A stretch of DNA of 64,000 nt from Couchioplanes azureus (GCF_014648355.1 NZ_BMQY01000007.1:294186-358185); one strand, 5' to 3'; positions 55,543 through 64,000 are shown, numbered from the stretch's first letter. Notes: a model not told the origin generated them from the letters alone. A program made the numbers and translations.

Positions 55543-56178
55543 GTGGCTCCACGCCGCCTCGCCGCCGCTCTCGTGCTGGCGGCCACCGCCCTGGCCGTGC
55601 TGGCGTTCACCGTGTCCGGCGGCGCCGAGCCGGACGCGGGCCGCCCGGCGCCGGTCGCGGCCCGCCCGGTCGCCGCGACGTCGGTCGCCCCGCCGACGGG
55701 TGCGGACGTGAACTACGCGCTGATGATGGTCGTCCACCACGAGCAGGCGGTCCGCATGAGCCGCGCGCTGGTCGCCAAGCCCGGCGTGCCGGAGCGGGTA
55801 CGGCTGATCGCCGACTTCATCGCGCACGACCAGCAGCGCGAGATCGACGAGACGAACGCCTGGCTGACCGCGTGGGGTCACCCGCCGGCCCGGGCGCACC
55901 GGCACGGCGCCGCCCCCGGCACGCACGGCATGCTCTCCGAGGCGCAGCTGCGCGGGCTGGACGCCGCGGCCGGCGAGCAGGCCGCGCCGATGTTCCTGCG
56001 CCTCATGATCGAGCACCACACCGGGGCCATCACGGCGTCCCGGGCGCTGCTCGACGGCGGTGGCCGCAACGTCTACATCCACGGCCTGGCCAAGCACGTC
56101 ATCAACGAGCAGTCCGCCGAGAACGACGCCATGCGCGCGCTGCTGCCCACCGCCGGTGCGGCGGCCGGGGCCCGCTGA
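55543..56178 (+). CDS. DUF305 family exported protein
   Basis: A 211-residue protein from GTG 55543 (CAGGAGG, 8 nt). The signal or anchor is MAPRRLAAALVLAATALAVLAFTVSGG. The two DUF305 half-repeats are clear: NYALMMVVHHEQAVRMSRALVAKPG...VRLIADFIAHDQQREIDETNAWLTAWG and MFLRLMIEHHTGAITASRALLDGG...VYIHGLAKHVINEQSAENDAMRALL. Paired HH motifs and Met/His residues suggest metal binding. The ferritin-like family is often found near copper-handling genes. Its place after a copper amine oxidase supports a copper role, by inference. Confidence 0.9.
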   Translation: MAPRRLAAALVLAATALAVLAFTVSGGAEPDAGRPAPVAARPVAATSVAPPTGADVNYALMMVVHHEQAVRMSRALVAKPGVPERVRLIADFIAHDQQREIDETNAWLTAWGHPPARAHRHGAAPGTHGMLSEAQLRGLDAAAGEQAAPMFLRLMIEHHTGAITASRALLDGGGRNVYIHGLAKHVINEQSAENDAMRALLPTAGAAAGAR

Positions 56179-56182
56179 GTCC

Positions 56183-57292
56183 TCAGCGTGGCAGCGGCCG
56201 GGCGAGGTGCCGGCGCAGCAGCCGGGCCGCCGGGCGTTCGGCGTACCGGTGCAGGAGCCAGGCGGCGAACGTCACGAGGGCGACCACCGCCGCCAGGGTC
56301 GCGTAGCGCGGCAGGAACGGGCGCAGCGCCGCGATGAGCGTCCAGCCGATGTATTCGTGCAGCAGGTACAGCGGGTACGTCAGCGCGCCCGCCACGGTGA
56401 GCCACCGTCCCCGCAGGCGGGAGAGCCGTCCCGTCGCCGCGAGCGCCGTGACCGCGAAGATGGCGGCGACCACCGCCAGCGCCGGCAGGACCGGCAGCGG
56501 CCGCCCGAGCACGTCGCGGGCCACGTGGCGCAGCTGCTCCGCGACCTGGTGCTGGGCCAGGAGGAAGGCGGCCCCGGCGAGCGCCCACAGCGCCGCGTGG
56601 CCGCCGCAGCGGTGCACGAGGTACAGCGCGATCCCCGCGACGAAGTACGGCGCGTGCTCCGGCATGACCAGCACGTTCAGCGCGCGGACCTCCATCTGGT
56701 CGGCCAGGGCGGCCGCGACCAGCCAGCCGTAGCCGAAGAGCGTCGCGGTGCGCACGCTCAGCCCGCGCCAGACCAGCAGCGCGAACAGCAGGTAGAAGCG
56801 GGCCTCCACCCACAGCGTCCAGTACACCGCGTCGACCGACCGGACGCCCAGGGGCTCCTGCAGCATCGTCAGGTTGACCAGCAGGTCACCGGCGCCGACC
56901 GGCGCGCGCACGAGCGGCCACAGGCTCAGCACCGCGAAGGTGAGCAGTGCCGCCACCCAGTACGCCGGGTACAGCCGGACCACCCGCGAGCGCAGGAACT
57001 CGCCCGGCGTCCGGTCCCAGGCGCTGAGGCAGATCACGAAGCCGCTGATCACGAAGAACAGCTGGACCCCGAGCCAGCCGTAGGACGCCGGCAGGTACAG
57101 CCACGGGAACACCCGGTCCGCGGCGGCGCCCCACGGCGGCTCGGTGCCCCGGTCGTACGCGACGAAGTGATAGCCGACGACCATCAGCGCGGCGACGAGC
57201 CGCAGCCCGTCGAGCGCCTCGATCCGGTGGCGGGGCCGCGGTGCGGTGGTCGCGGCGGCCCGGCGCTGCGCAGGGGTCACGAGAACGGCCAT
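56183..57292 (-). CDS. Membrane acyltransferase (acyltransferase-3/OafA-like)
   Basis: A 369-residue membrane protein with about 10 transmembrane segments, from ATG 57292. RIEALDGLRLVAALMVVGYHF carries the N-terminal Arg and catalytic His of the family. WLGVQLFFVISGFVICLSAW and RVVRLYPAYWVAALLTF are the next conserved blocks. YLLHEYIGW is near the C-terminus. It transfers acetyl or other acyl groups to extracellular sugars, lipids or antibiotics. Its stop lies 4 bp from that of the DUF305 gene, on the other strand. Acceptor unknown. Confidence 0.9.
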   Translation of the reverse strand: MAVLVTPAQRRAAATTAPRPRHRIEALDGLRLVAALMVVGYHFVAYDRGTEPPWGAAADRVFPWLYLPASYGWLGVQLFFVISGFVICLSAWDRTPGEFLRSRVVRLYPAYWVAALLTFAVLSLWPLVRAPVGAGDLLVNLTMLQEPLGVRSVDAVYWTLWVEARFYLLFALLVWRGLSVRTATLFGYGWLVAAALADQMEVRALNVLVMPEHAPYFVAGIALYLVHRCGGHAALWALAGAAFLLAQHQVAEQLRHVARDVLGRPLPVLPALAVVAAIFAVTALAATGRLSRLRGRWLTVAGALTYPLYLLHEYIGWTLIAALRPFLPRYATLAAVVALVTFAAWLLHRYAERPAARLLRRHLARPLPR

Positions 57293-57341
57293 GAAGGACA
57301 CAACCGCCGGCCCCGGCCCGGGGCAACGGCCGCGACGGGGT

Positions 57342-59564
57342 TCAGACAGCGGCCAGGACGGTCCTGCGGCGCAGCATCGCGTCGAACTCCGGGGCGGGCA
57401 GCGGCCTGCTGAACAGGTAGCCCTGGATCGCCGGGCAGTCGGCGTGCCGCAGCGCCTGCCGGTCCGCCTCCGCCTCGACGCCCTCGGCGACCGCCGTCAT
57501 GCCCAGCGAGCGGGCCAGCCACAGCACCGCCGAGATGATCGAGGACTTGCGGACGTCGCCGGCCAGGCCCGCGACGAACGAGCGGTCCAGCTTCACCACG
57601 TCCGCCGGGACCGACTGCAGCCAGGTCAGTGAGCTGTAGCCGGTGCCGAAGTCGTCCAGGGCGATCCGTACGCCCAGGGCCTTGACCGCGCTCAGCCTCT
57701 CCTGCAGGTCGACCGAGGTGCCCAGCAGCGCGGTCTCGGTGATCTCGAGGACCAGCCGGTGCGGCGCCAGCGCCGGCACGCGGGCCAGCAGCCCGGCGAG
57801 CATCGGCACGAAGCCGGGCTCGGAGAGCTGCCGGGGGCTCACGTTGACCGACACGTACCCGAGCTCGTCCTGCCACAGCAGCAGGTGCCGCAGCGCGGAG
57901 ATCAGCACGTGCTCGCCGAGCGGCACGACCAGGCCGGTCTCCTCGGCGGCGGCGATGAAGTGCCCGGGTGCCAGGATCTCGCCGTCCGGGGTGCACATCC
58001 GCACCAGCGCCTCGGCGCCCAGGATCCGTCCGTCGGCGGCGGAGACGATGGGCTGGAACCACACCGGCAGGGTGGCGTCGCGGTCGCCGTCGAGCGCCTG
58101 CCGGAGCCGGGCCTCGGCGAGGATGCGGTCCTGGACGCTGACGCGCATCCGGTCGTTGAAGACCTCGAGGCGGTTGCCGCCGGCGCGCTTGGCCGCGTAC
58201 ATGGCGGTGTCGGCGGCCAGGACGCCCTGCTCGGCCTGCCCGGCGCCCGCGGCGACGGCCAGGCCGACGCTGGCGGCCAGCTGCAGACGCCCGTCGGCGA
58301 CGGTGAGCGGCTCGGCGACGGCGGCCAGGACCGCCTGGCCGATCCGGATCCCGGTGTCGAGCGGCGCGGGCAGGGCGACCACGAACTCGTCGCCGCCGAT
58401 CCGCGCCACCAGGGCGTCGCCGGGCACGCACCGTGCGATCCGGGCGGCGAGGGCGCGCAGCACCTCGTCGCCGCAGGTGTGCCCGGCGCCGTCGTTGATC
58501 GACTTGAACCGGTCGACGTCGAGGTAGAGCACGCAGACCGGCTCGGGGCGCTCGGCGAGCAGCGCCGCCAGGTCGTGCTCGAACGCCGAACGCGACAGCA
58601 CGCCGGTCAGCGAGTCGTGGCGCACCTGGTGGCGCAGCTCCGCCTCGTGCTCGCGGGCGCGGGTGACGTCGATGCAGTGCACGAACAGCAGCCGCAGCCG
58701 CCCCTGCGGGTCACGCAGGGCAGTGCTGTGGATCTCCACCCAGCTGAGCGCGCCGTCGGTGGCGCGCCGGAACTGCCGGGTGACGACGACCGGCTCGATC
58801 GCCTCGGTCAGCTGCGCGAACAGCGTGAGGTTGTCACCGTCGACGGCCCGCAGCGGCAGATCGGGCACCGCGAGCCCGGCCGGGTCGTCGGGCAGGCTCA
58901 GCCATTTCCGGTACGCCGCGTTGGTGCGCAGCAGCCGCCCGTCCGGCGCGAGCATCGCCATGGGCGTCGGCGTCTCGTCGAACGCGAGGCTGAGCTGCGC
59001 CTGGCTGTCGTCCAGGCTCTCCTGGGCGCGGCGCTCCTCGGCCTCGGTGAGCCGCCAGGCGACGACCTGGAACGCCGCGGCGAACAGCACCGCCACGCCG
59101 TGCAGGACGGCCCAGAGCAACGGGTGGGCGTACGCGCTGTCGTGGTCGTACGTACGGTGGCTGACGACCGCGCCGAACACCGCGTGGTGCAGCGTGGTGA
59201 AGATCAGGAAGACGCCGAACGGGGCCCAGTCGCGGTACAGGGCCAGCGCGGCAACGGCGATGAAGAAGGTGAAGTGCGACTCGGTGAGCCCCTCGGTCAT
59301 CGCCACGAACCCGCCACAGGCGATGGTGAACCCGAGCGCCACGAAGATCGAGGGCAGCCGCCGCGGTGGCAGGACGACGGCCGCGACGACGCAGGGCAGG
59401 ATCAGCAGGACGCTGATCAGCCAGGACTGGTCGAGGCCGGTGCCCAGCGCCCCGAAGCCGGTGAGCGCGAGCACGCAGGCGGCGAGCAACGCCGTGAGGA
59501 GCCGGTGCCGGCGTGCCCAGTCCTCGTCCCGCAGGCCGCCTCCGGTGGGTATCCAGCCGCTCAT
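57342..59564 (-). CDS. Membrane PAS-GGDEF-EAL c-di-GMP enzyme
   Basis: A 740-residue protein. About six transmembrane segments (25-172) form an uncharacterised sensor. A PAS domain follows (about 185-300: LSLAFDETPTPMAMLAPDGRLLRTNAAYRKWL). The GGDEF domain has RIGGDEFVV (about 390) with KSINDGAGHTCGDEVL. The EAL domain has FQPIVSAADGRILGAEALVRM (EAL about 518-520), LEITETALL, ALDDFGTGYSSLTWLQ, VKLDRSFV and EGVEAEAD. Both active sites appear complete, so it may make and degrade c-di-GMP, a key developmental signal in actinomycetes. A GTG 3 nt upstream is an alternative start. Stands alone. Confidence 0.95.
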   Translation of the reverse strand: MSGWIPTGGGLRDEDWARRHRLLTALLAACVLALTGFGALGTGLDQSWLISVLLILPCVVAAVVLPPRRLPSIFVALGFTIACGGFVAMTEGLTESHFTFFIAVAALALYRDWAPFGVFLIFTTLHHAVFGAVVSHRTYDHDSAYAHPLLWAVLHGVAVLFAAAFQVVAWRLTEAEERRAQESLDDSQAQLSLAFDETPTPMAMLAPDGRLLRTNAAYRKWLSLPDDPAGLAVPDLPLRAVDGDNLTLFAQLTEAIEPVVVTRQFRRATDGALSWVEIHSTALRDPQGRLRLLFVHCIDVTRAREHEAELRHQVRHDSLTGVLSRSAFEHDLAALLAERPEPVCVLYLDVDRFKSINDGAGHTCGDEVLRALAARIARCVPGDALVARIGGDEFVVALPAPLDTGIRIGQAVLAAVAEPLTVADGRLQLAASVGLAVAAGAGQAEQGVLAADTAMYAAKRAGGNRLEVFNDRMRVSVQDRILAEARLRQALDGDRDATLPVWFQPIVSAADGRILGAEALVRMCTPDGEILAPGHFIAAAEETGLVVPLGEHVLISALRHLLLWQDELGYVSVNVSPRQLSEPGFVPMLAGLLARVPALAPHRLVLEITETALLGTSVDLQERLSAVKALGVRIALDDFGTGYSSLTWLQSVPADVVKLDRSFVAGLAGDVRKSSIISAVLWLARSLGMTAVAEGVEAEADRQALRHADCPAIQGYLFSRPLPAPEFDAMLRRRTVLAAV

Positions 59565-59699
59565 CACCCCCGGAAGATCGGATTCGGCGACCGCGGTCTG
59601 AGCTTTTGCCGCCGCCGCCGGCGGCTGGGACAGGGCCGTCCCGGAAATGATGGCCTAGAGTGCAGTTGTCCTCACCCTTTGTGATCATGAGGAGGTCCG

Positions 59700-60542
59700 G
59701 TGCGGTACCCCCGGCACGTCGTCGTCCTGGCCCTGCTCGGCATGTTCGCGCTGGCCTGCGAGGCGGGGGCGGACGCCGGTCCCGCGCCCACCGGCAAGCC
59801 CGGGGCCGCCCGGCCGTCGATGGCAGCGCTGGGCGACTCCATCACGGCGGGCGTCGCGACCTGCGCCGTGTACGTCGCCTGCAGCCGCAACTCCTGGTCC
59901 ACCGGGGCGGCGGAGGCCGTGGACAGCCACTACCGGCGGTTGCAGGCGGCGAACCCCGCCGTCAAGGGTCGGGCCCGCAACTTCGCCGTCCCCGGCGCCC
60001 GGATGGCGGACCTCGGCGCTCAGGCCGCCTCCGCGGTCGACGCCGGGCCGGCGTACGTGACGATCCTGATCGGCGCCAACGACGTCTGCACCGGCGGCGT
60101 GGACGACATGACCCCGGTAGGGACCTTCCGGTCGCACCTCGACAAGGCCCTGGGGAGGCTGAAGCGGGGCCTGCCGGAGGCGAGGATCCTCGTGGCGAGC
60201 ATCCCGGACGTGTACCGGCTGTGGGAGCTGGGCCACGACGACCCCGACGCGGTCCAGGCCTGGCGCCGCGGCGTCTGCCCGGCCATGCTGGCGAACGCCA
60301 CCTCGACGGCGCCGGCCGACGACGAGCGCCGGCGCCGGGTGGACGCGCGGATCGACGCCTACAACGACCAGCTCGCCCAGGCCTGCGAGGCGTACGGCCG
60401 GCACTGCCGCTGGGACGGCGGTGCCGCGCACGGGGTGCGGTTCTCGCTGGACCTGGTCAGCAAGGCGGACTACTTCCATCCCAACGTGGCCGGTCAGAAC
60501 CGCCTCGCCGACGTCACCTACCCGGGACGGGTCACCTGGTGA
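59700..60542 (+). CDS. SGNH/GDSL hydrolase lipoprotein
   Basis: A 280-residue protein from GTG 59700 (GAGGAGG, 5 nt). The signal ends in FALAC, a lipobox with Cys20. SGNH blocks: AALGDSITAG (Ser47), NFAVPGARMADLG, ILIGANDVCTGG (Asn127) and DYFHPNVAGQ (Asp257, His260). Many Cys pairs suggest disulfides. It is expected to be an extracellular lipase or esterase, similar to Streptomyces SCO-type secreted SGNH lipases. The stop lies 9 bp from the convergent binding lipoprotein gene. Confidence 0.92.
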   Translation: MRYPRHVVVLALLGMFALACEAGADAGPAPTGKPGAARPSMAALGDSITAGVATCAVYVACSRNSWSTGAAEAVDSHYRRLQAANPAVKGRARNFAVPGARMADLGAQAASAVDAGPAYVTILIGANDVCTGGVDDMTPVGTFRSHLDKALGRLKRGLPEARILVASIPDVYRLWELGHDDPDAVQAWRRGVCPAMLANATSTAPADDERRRRVDARIDAYNDQLAQACEAYGRHCRWDGGAAHGVRFSLDLVSKADYFHPNVAGQNRLADVTYPGRVTW

Positions 60543-60551
60543 CGTGCGGCG

Positions 60552-61664
60552 TCACGGGATGTCGTTCTCCTCGCACAGCTTGGCGAAGCGGCCGGCGCAC
60601 ACCGTCTTCCTGGTGACGAAGCCGTCCTTGATGACGTCGCCCACGTTCTCCTTGAAGATGGCCTTCGGCTCGCTCAGCACCGCCGGGACCGAGGCGCCCG
60701 ACACCGGGTCCTTGACCTGGTCCTTCACCGCCGTGGGCTGGCCCTTGAAGAGGTCGATCGCGAGCTTCGCCGCCGCGTCCGCCTCCTTCTTGATCGGCTT
60801 GTAGACCGTCATGCACTGGTCGCCGGCGAGGATGTTCTGCAGGCCCTGCACGGTGGCGTCCTGCCCGGTCACCGGCACCGTGCCGTTCATGCCGCGCTGG
60901 CGCAGCACCTTGATCGCCTCGCCGCCCAGCCCGTCGTTGGCCGCCAGCACGCCGTCGATCTTGTTGTCGTACCGGTTGAGCATCTCGATGAAGATGGTCC
61001 GGCCGACCTCGTTGTCCCACCGGTCGACGGGCTGGTCCGGGCCCTTGAGGTAGCTGCCGTCGTCGAACTTCGGCTGCAGCACCGAGTCGTAGCCGACCTT
61101 GAACAGGGTGGCGTTGTTGTCCTCCGGCGCGCCGTTGAGGTACGCGATGCGGGGCGTCCGTTCCCGCTTGCCGCCGGCGTTCAGGCACCGGATCAGACCC
61201 TCGCCCTGCAGCTGGCCGACCTTCTCGTTGTCGAAGCTCACGTAGTAGCTGGCGCCGCCGTTGAGGGTGAGCCGGTCGTAGTCGATCGTCTTCACGCCGG
61301 CCGCGCGCGCCTTGTCGAGCACGTACCTGCCGCTGGCCGGGGTGAGGTTGGCGATGATCAGCACGGTGGCGCCCTCGGCGATCATGCGGTCGCCGATGCG
61401 CTGGAAGTTGGCCGCGTCGCCCCGGGCGTTCTCGATCTCGACCGGCACGTTGGCCGCGTCGAAGGCGGCCTTGAGCAGCTTCGGGTCGTCGGTGCCCCAG
61501 CGCTGGGAGGTGGTCGTGTCGGGCAGGATCACGCCCACCTTGCCCGTGCCGTCGCCGCCGCGCAGCTTGACCCCGGCCTTGGTCTCGCCGTCGTCGGTGC
61601 AGGCGGTGAGTCCACTCATGGTCAGCAGCGCGGCCGTCGCAAGGGCCACCAGGTTCCGGCGCAC
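60552..61664 (-). CDS. Xylose-type (XylF-like) sugar-binding lipoprotein, second copy
   Basis: A 370-residue protein from GTG 61664 (GAGGAGA upstream). The lipobox is LTAC. The core is closely related to the 37628 gene: VGVILPDTTTSQRWG, IDYDRLTLNGGASYYVSFDNEKVGQLQGEGLIRCL, LNGAPEDNNATLFKVGYDSVLQPKFDDG, GVLAANDGLGGEAIKVLRQ and GQDATVQGLQNILAGDQCMTVYK. Binding of a pentose-like sugar is expected. As with its paralogue, no permease or ATPase gene is adjacent. Confidence 0.92.
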   Translation of the reverse strand: MRRNLVALATAALLTMSGLTACTDDGETKAGVKLRGGDGTGKVGVILPDTTTSQRWGTDDPKLLKAAFDAANVPVEIENARGDAANFQRIGDRMIAEGATVLIIANLTPASGRYVLDKARAAGVKTIDYDRLTLNGGASYYVSFDNEKVGQLQGEGLIRCLNAGGKRERTPRIAYLNGAPEDNNATLFKVGYDSVLQPKFDDGSYLKGPDQPVDRWDNEVGRTIFIEMLNRYDNKIDGVLAANDGLGGEAIKVLRQRGMNGTVPVTGQDATVQGLQNILAGDQCMTVYKPIKKEADAAAKLAIDLFKGQPTAVKDQVKDPVSGASVPAVLSEPKAIFKENVGDVIKDGFVTRKTVCAGRFAKLCEENDIP

Positions 61665-61788
61665 GTCTTCTCCTCGATGAGCGAAAAACGCGGCAAGATT
61701 ACCAGTGCGGCGGACATGAAGCTTCCTGCACGTTATGCCTTCGGTCCGGAAGTACCGCCCGCCGGTGCACCTTTCGGCTCCGGCCGCC

Positions 61789-62847
61789 TCAGCCGAGCGC
61801 GGCCCGGACGGCCGCGCGCCCCGCGACCCGCTCCGGGACGGGCCGCCCGGCCCGGGCGAACCCGGGACGGCCCGGACCGCTGACCGGGCGGGCCGAGCGC
61901 GCCACGGCCGCCGCCGGGCGTACGGCACGGGCCGGCGCCGGACGGGCGGGCGCCGCCGGAGCGGTCCGCGCGAGCACCGCGGTGACGGCCGTACCGGTGG
62001 CGGGACGCACGACGCGGGCCGTGCCCCGGGCCGCTCGCCCGACCGGCGCCACACCGCGGGCCGCGCGGGCGACGGGCGCCAGACCCTGGACCGCCTGGGC
62101 GACCGGCGCCACGCCCCGGGCCGCGCGGGCGACGGGCGCCAGACCCTGGACCGCCTGGGCGACCGGCGCCACGCCCCGGGCCGCCCGGGCGACCGGCGCC
62201 ACGCCGCCGGCGGCCGGGACCGGGCGGCCGGCCGTCAGCAGCACCCAGCAGACGGTCAGCGCGCCGGCCAGGCCCGCCGAGGCCGACAGCCAGACGGCCG
62301 GCTGGGCGGCGGCCAGACCGTAGGTCATCCAGCAGGCGCAGGTGAGCGCGGCCAGCCGCCAGCGCAGCGGGGACAGGCCGCTGACGTCCTGTGTACGGTC
62401 GCGCAGCAGCGACAACGGCTGCGGGATGGAGGACAGCACGGCGGCCACGGTCAGCACCCCGCCGAGGAGCACCGCGAGCCGGGCGCCGGTGGCGTCGGTG
62501 AGGAGCGCGACCGCGGCGCAGCCCAGCGCGGTGGCCAGGACGCCCGCCGCGCCGGCCGCGCTGAGCACCAGCGTGCGGCCGCGGCGCAGCTCGCCGTGGC
62601 GAGCCAGGACGACGACGAGGACGGCGAGCCCGGCGGTGCCGGTCACCGTGTTGGTCACGACCTGCACGGTCTCGCCGGTCAGCAGGCCGTAGGAGATCCA
62701 GCCGGCCGGCATCGCCGCACCCATCCAGCAGCTCGTCGCGTTGAGGCCGCCGGTGCGGCGCTGGACGCAGGAGCGCCAGACCTGGGGCCAGGGGAGGGTC
62801 ATGGACAGTGCGGCGCCGAGCCAGCCGAGCAGTGCGGTGGTGAGCAT
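61789..62847 (-). CDS. PQ-loop (SWEET-like) membrane protein with decapeptide-repeat tail
   Basis: A 352-residue protein from ATG 62847. About seven transmembrane segments fill residues 1-205, with PQ-loop motifs LPWPQVWRSC and IPQPLSLLRD. This is the SemiSWEET/cystinosin-like architecture, suggesting a small-solute or sugar carrier. The last ~145 residues are a basic Ala/Arg/Pro/Val-rich tail. Its first part is a tandem decapeptide (RGVAPVAQAV, QGLAPVARAA), about six copies. The tail has no known domain and could be an intracellular nucleic-acid or membrane-binding region. Confidence 0.8.
   Translation of the reverse strand: MLTTALLGWLGAALSMTLPWPQVWRSCVQRRTGGLNATSCWMGAAMPAGWISYGLLTGETVQVVTNTVTGTAGLAVLVVVLARHGELRRGRTLVLSAAGAAGVLATALGCAAVALLTDATGARLAVLLGGVLTVAAVLSSIPQPLSLLRDRTQDVSGLSPLRWRLAALTCACWMTYGLAAAQPAVWLSASAGLAGALTVCWVLLTAGRPVPAAGGVAPVARAARGVAPVAQAVQGLAPVARAARGVAPVAQAVQGLAPVARAARGVAPVGRAARGTARVVRPATGTAVTAVLARTAPAAPARPAPARAVRPAAAVARSARPVSGPGRPGFARAGRPVPERVAGRAAVRAALG
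62031..62213 (-). repeat. 30/60-bp tandem repeat encoding the decapeptide tail
   Basis: Alternating units encode RGVAPVAQAV and QGLAPVARAA. The 60-bp double unit (around GGGCGCCAGACCCTGGACC) is repeated almost exactly, with single 30-bp units before and after. In frame with the PQ-loop gene. Confidence 0.85.
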
Positions 62848-63004
62848 GATCCATTTCCGGTCGAGGTGATCAGGAGGGCCGTCGATCGGTCGCGGCCTTC
62901 CGACCCATCGGCCCGCCGGCCCGCCGGCCTGACAAGATCGACTGGTGAGAGGCGACACGGACGGAAACCACCGTTCTGCACCCAGGAACCGGGGAGGACG
63001 GGCG

Positions 63005-63970
63005 ATGCTGCCCCTGATCGACCTGCACCGGCACCTGGAGGGTTCGATCCGCTCCAGCACGTTCCTGGACATCGCGCGGCGTGACGGGCACCCGTTCGCG
63101 CGCGTGGCCCGGCCCCGCGACGAGCTGGTGGCGCAGGGCGCGATGGGCGGGCTGCTGCCGTACCTCGCGAAGGTGGACGACCGGATCGGGGTGATCGCCG
63201 GGCTCGCCGACTGGCGGCGGGTGGCGCGGGAGGCCGTCGAGGACGCGTTCGACGACGGGCTCGACTACGTGGAGTTCCGGTTCAGCCCGTACTTCATCCG
63301 CCAGCAGACCGGCCTGGCGCCCGAGGCGGTCGCCGACGCGGTGGCCGAGGGCGTCGCGGCCGGCTCGCAGGTCACCGGGCTGAAGGTCGGGCTGATCGCC
63401 ACCATCCTGCGCGACCTGGGCCCCGAGGCGGCCGTCGCGCAGGTGTCGGCGTTCCTGACCCGCCGGGAGATGTTCTGCGGGGTGGACCTGGCCGGCAACG
63501 AGGCCGGGTACGCCGCGGAGCTGTTCCGCCCGGCGTTCCAGGCGGTGCGCGACGCCGGCCTGCACGTCACCGTGCACGCCGGGGAGGCCGCGGGACCGGC
63601 GAGCGTCCGCGCCGCGGTGCGCGAGCTGGGGGCCGAGCGCATCGGTCACGGCGTGCGCGCGGCGGAGGACCCCGCGCTGATGGCCGAGCTCGCGCAGGCC
63701 GGGGTCACCCTCGAGGTCGCCCTCACCAGCAACACCCAGACCGGTGCGGCACCCGGGTACCGGCAGCACCAGATCCACGCCCTGCTGGCGGCCGGCGTTC
63801 CGGTCACGCTCAACACCGACAACCCCCGGGTCAGTGACACCACCCTGTCCCATGAGTACGCCTTGGCCCGTCTCGCCACGGGACTGACCGAGGAACAGGT
63901 ACGGACGGTCGCAGAGCAGTCCGTACGGGCAGCTTTCACCGACTTGAGGATTCCGCCGGCGCGAACCTGA
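63005..63970 (+). CDS. Adenosine deaminase family protein
   Basis: A 321-residue protein from ATG 63005 (GGGGAGG upstream). Zinc and catalytic motifs: LIDLHRHLEGSIR (His8, His10), VTVHAGEAAGPAS (His191, Glu194), RIGHGVRAAED (His) and VTLNTDNPRVSDTTLSHEY (Asp272), followed by family C-terminal helices. It hydrolyses adenosine to inosine and ammonia in purine salvage. Related deaminases act on aminodeoxyfutalosine, and slight shortness (usually 330-350) leaves that open. Divergent from the PQ-loop gene with a 157-bp gap. Confidence 0.9.
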   Translation: MLPLIDLHRHLEGSIRSSTFLDIARRDGHPFARVARPRDELVAQGAMGGLLPYLAKVDDRIGVIAGLADWRRVAREAVEDAFDDGLDYVEFRFSPYFIRQQTGLAPEAVADAVAEGVAAGSQVTGLKVGLIATILRDLGPEAAVAQVSAFLTRREMFCGVDLAGNEAGYAAELFRPAFQAVRDAGLHVTVHAGEAAGPASVRAAVRELGAERIGHGVRAAEDPALMAELAQAGVTLEVALTSNTQTGAAPGYRQHQIHALLAAGVPVTLNTDNPRVSDTTLSHEYALARLATGLTEEQVRTVAEQSVRAAFTDLRIPPART

Positions 63971-64000
63971 CTGCAACCGTCGTGCGCCCGTTGTGCACTC

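Noticed and set aside
62031..62213. CRISPR-like regular repeat
   Set aside because: The repeats are contiguous without unique spacers and lie in frame in a coding sequence; no cas genes are present.

Overview
The window is very GC-rich, densely coded on both strands and uses many GTG starts and 4-nt ATGA/GTGA stop-start overlaps. Several families are typical of filamentous actinomycetes: Scr1-type XRE regulator plus DUF397, SAV2177-type methyltransferase, MEDS sensor proteins, DUF5995, DUF4873, a melC tyrosinase operon and an NnaR-type nitrate regulator. Together they suggest a Micromonosporaceae-like actinobacterium (Actinoplanes or a relative). The genus is an inference. No rRNA, tRNA, CRISPR array, transposase, integrase or plasmid/phage module was recognised, so this looks like ordinary chromosomal accessory and core-periphery DNA.

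Layout. 1-12 kb: partial secreted subtilisin, type III PLP decarboxylase, DUF397/XRE pair divergent from a GPP34 protein, APC permease with an odd Trp/Pro tail, secreted S15 peptidase, and a TetR-MFS efflux pair with a clear operator. 12-22 kb: aldo/keto reductase, holin-like membrane protein, melC1-melC2 tyrosinase, FMN reductase, MatB-like acyl-CoA ligase, DUF5995 followed by a 34-bp tandem repeat, and an Hsp20 gene whose promoter region carries a CIRCE (HrcA) operator shared with a threonine-synthase-like gene. 21-30 kb: radical SAM enzyme, then a nitrate assimilation cluster nnaR-nasA-nirB-nirD-narK with a GlnR-like box in front of nnaR and a strong terminator after narK.

30-38 kb: an AGE-family epimerase. 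Then a mymA/virS-like divergon: Baeyer-Villiger-type monooxygenase, SDR and alpha/beta hydrolase, overlapping by 4 nt, opposite a VirS-like AraC regulator. Next to it lie DUF4873, TetR and an AurF-like diiron oxygenase. 37-46 kb: a xylose-type binding lipoprotein, a secreted beta-rich protein, a possible caspase-fold orphan, a 3-hydroxyisobutyrate-dehydrogenase-like protein, a hydrolase, a truncated DUF2064 gene between two copies of a promoter-like element, a MEDS-STAS/MEDS-HATPase pair and a repetitive surface protein.

46-64 kb: phosphoesterase, ECF-like sigma factor coupled to a GGDEF-EAL protein with both signature motifs lost, SAM methyltransferase, SagB-like oxidoreductase, small secreted proteins, an LLM-monooxygenase remnant, a secreted copper amine oxidase flanked by a secreted partner and a DUF305 protein, acyltransferase, an apparently intact GGDEF-EAL protein, SGNH hydrolase, a second xylose-type binding lipoprotein, a PQ-loop transporter with a decapeptide-repeat tail, and adenosine deaminase.

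The points most worth following are the copper amine oxidase with Trp in place of the conserved Asn before the cofactor Tyr, the catalytically dead c-di-GMP-like protein coupled to a sigma factor, the twin-sensor partner-switch pair, the His/Cys caspase-like orphan, and the duplicated promoter-like element at 42.3-42.7 kb.
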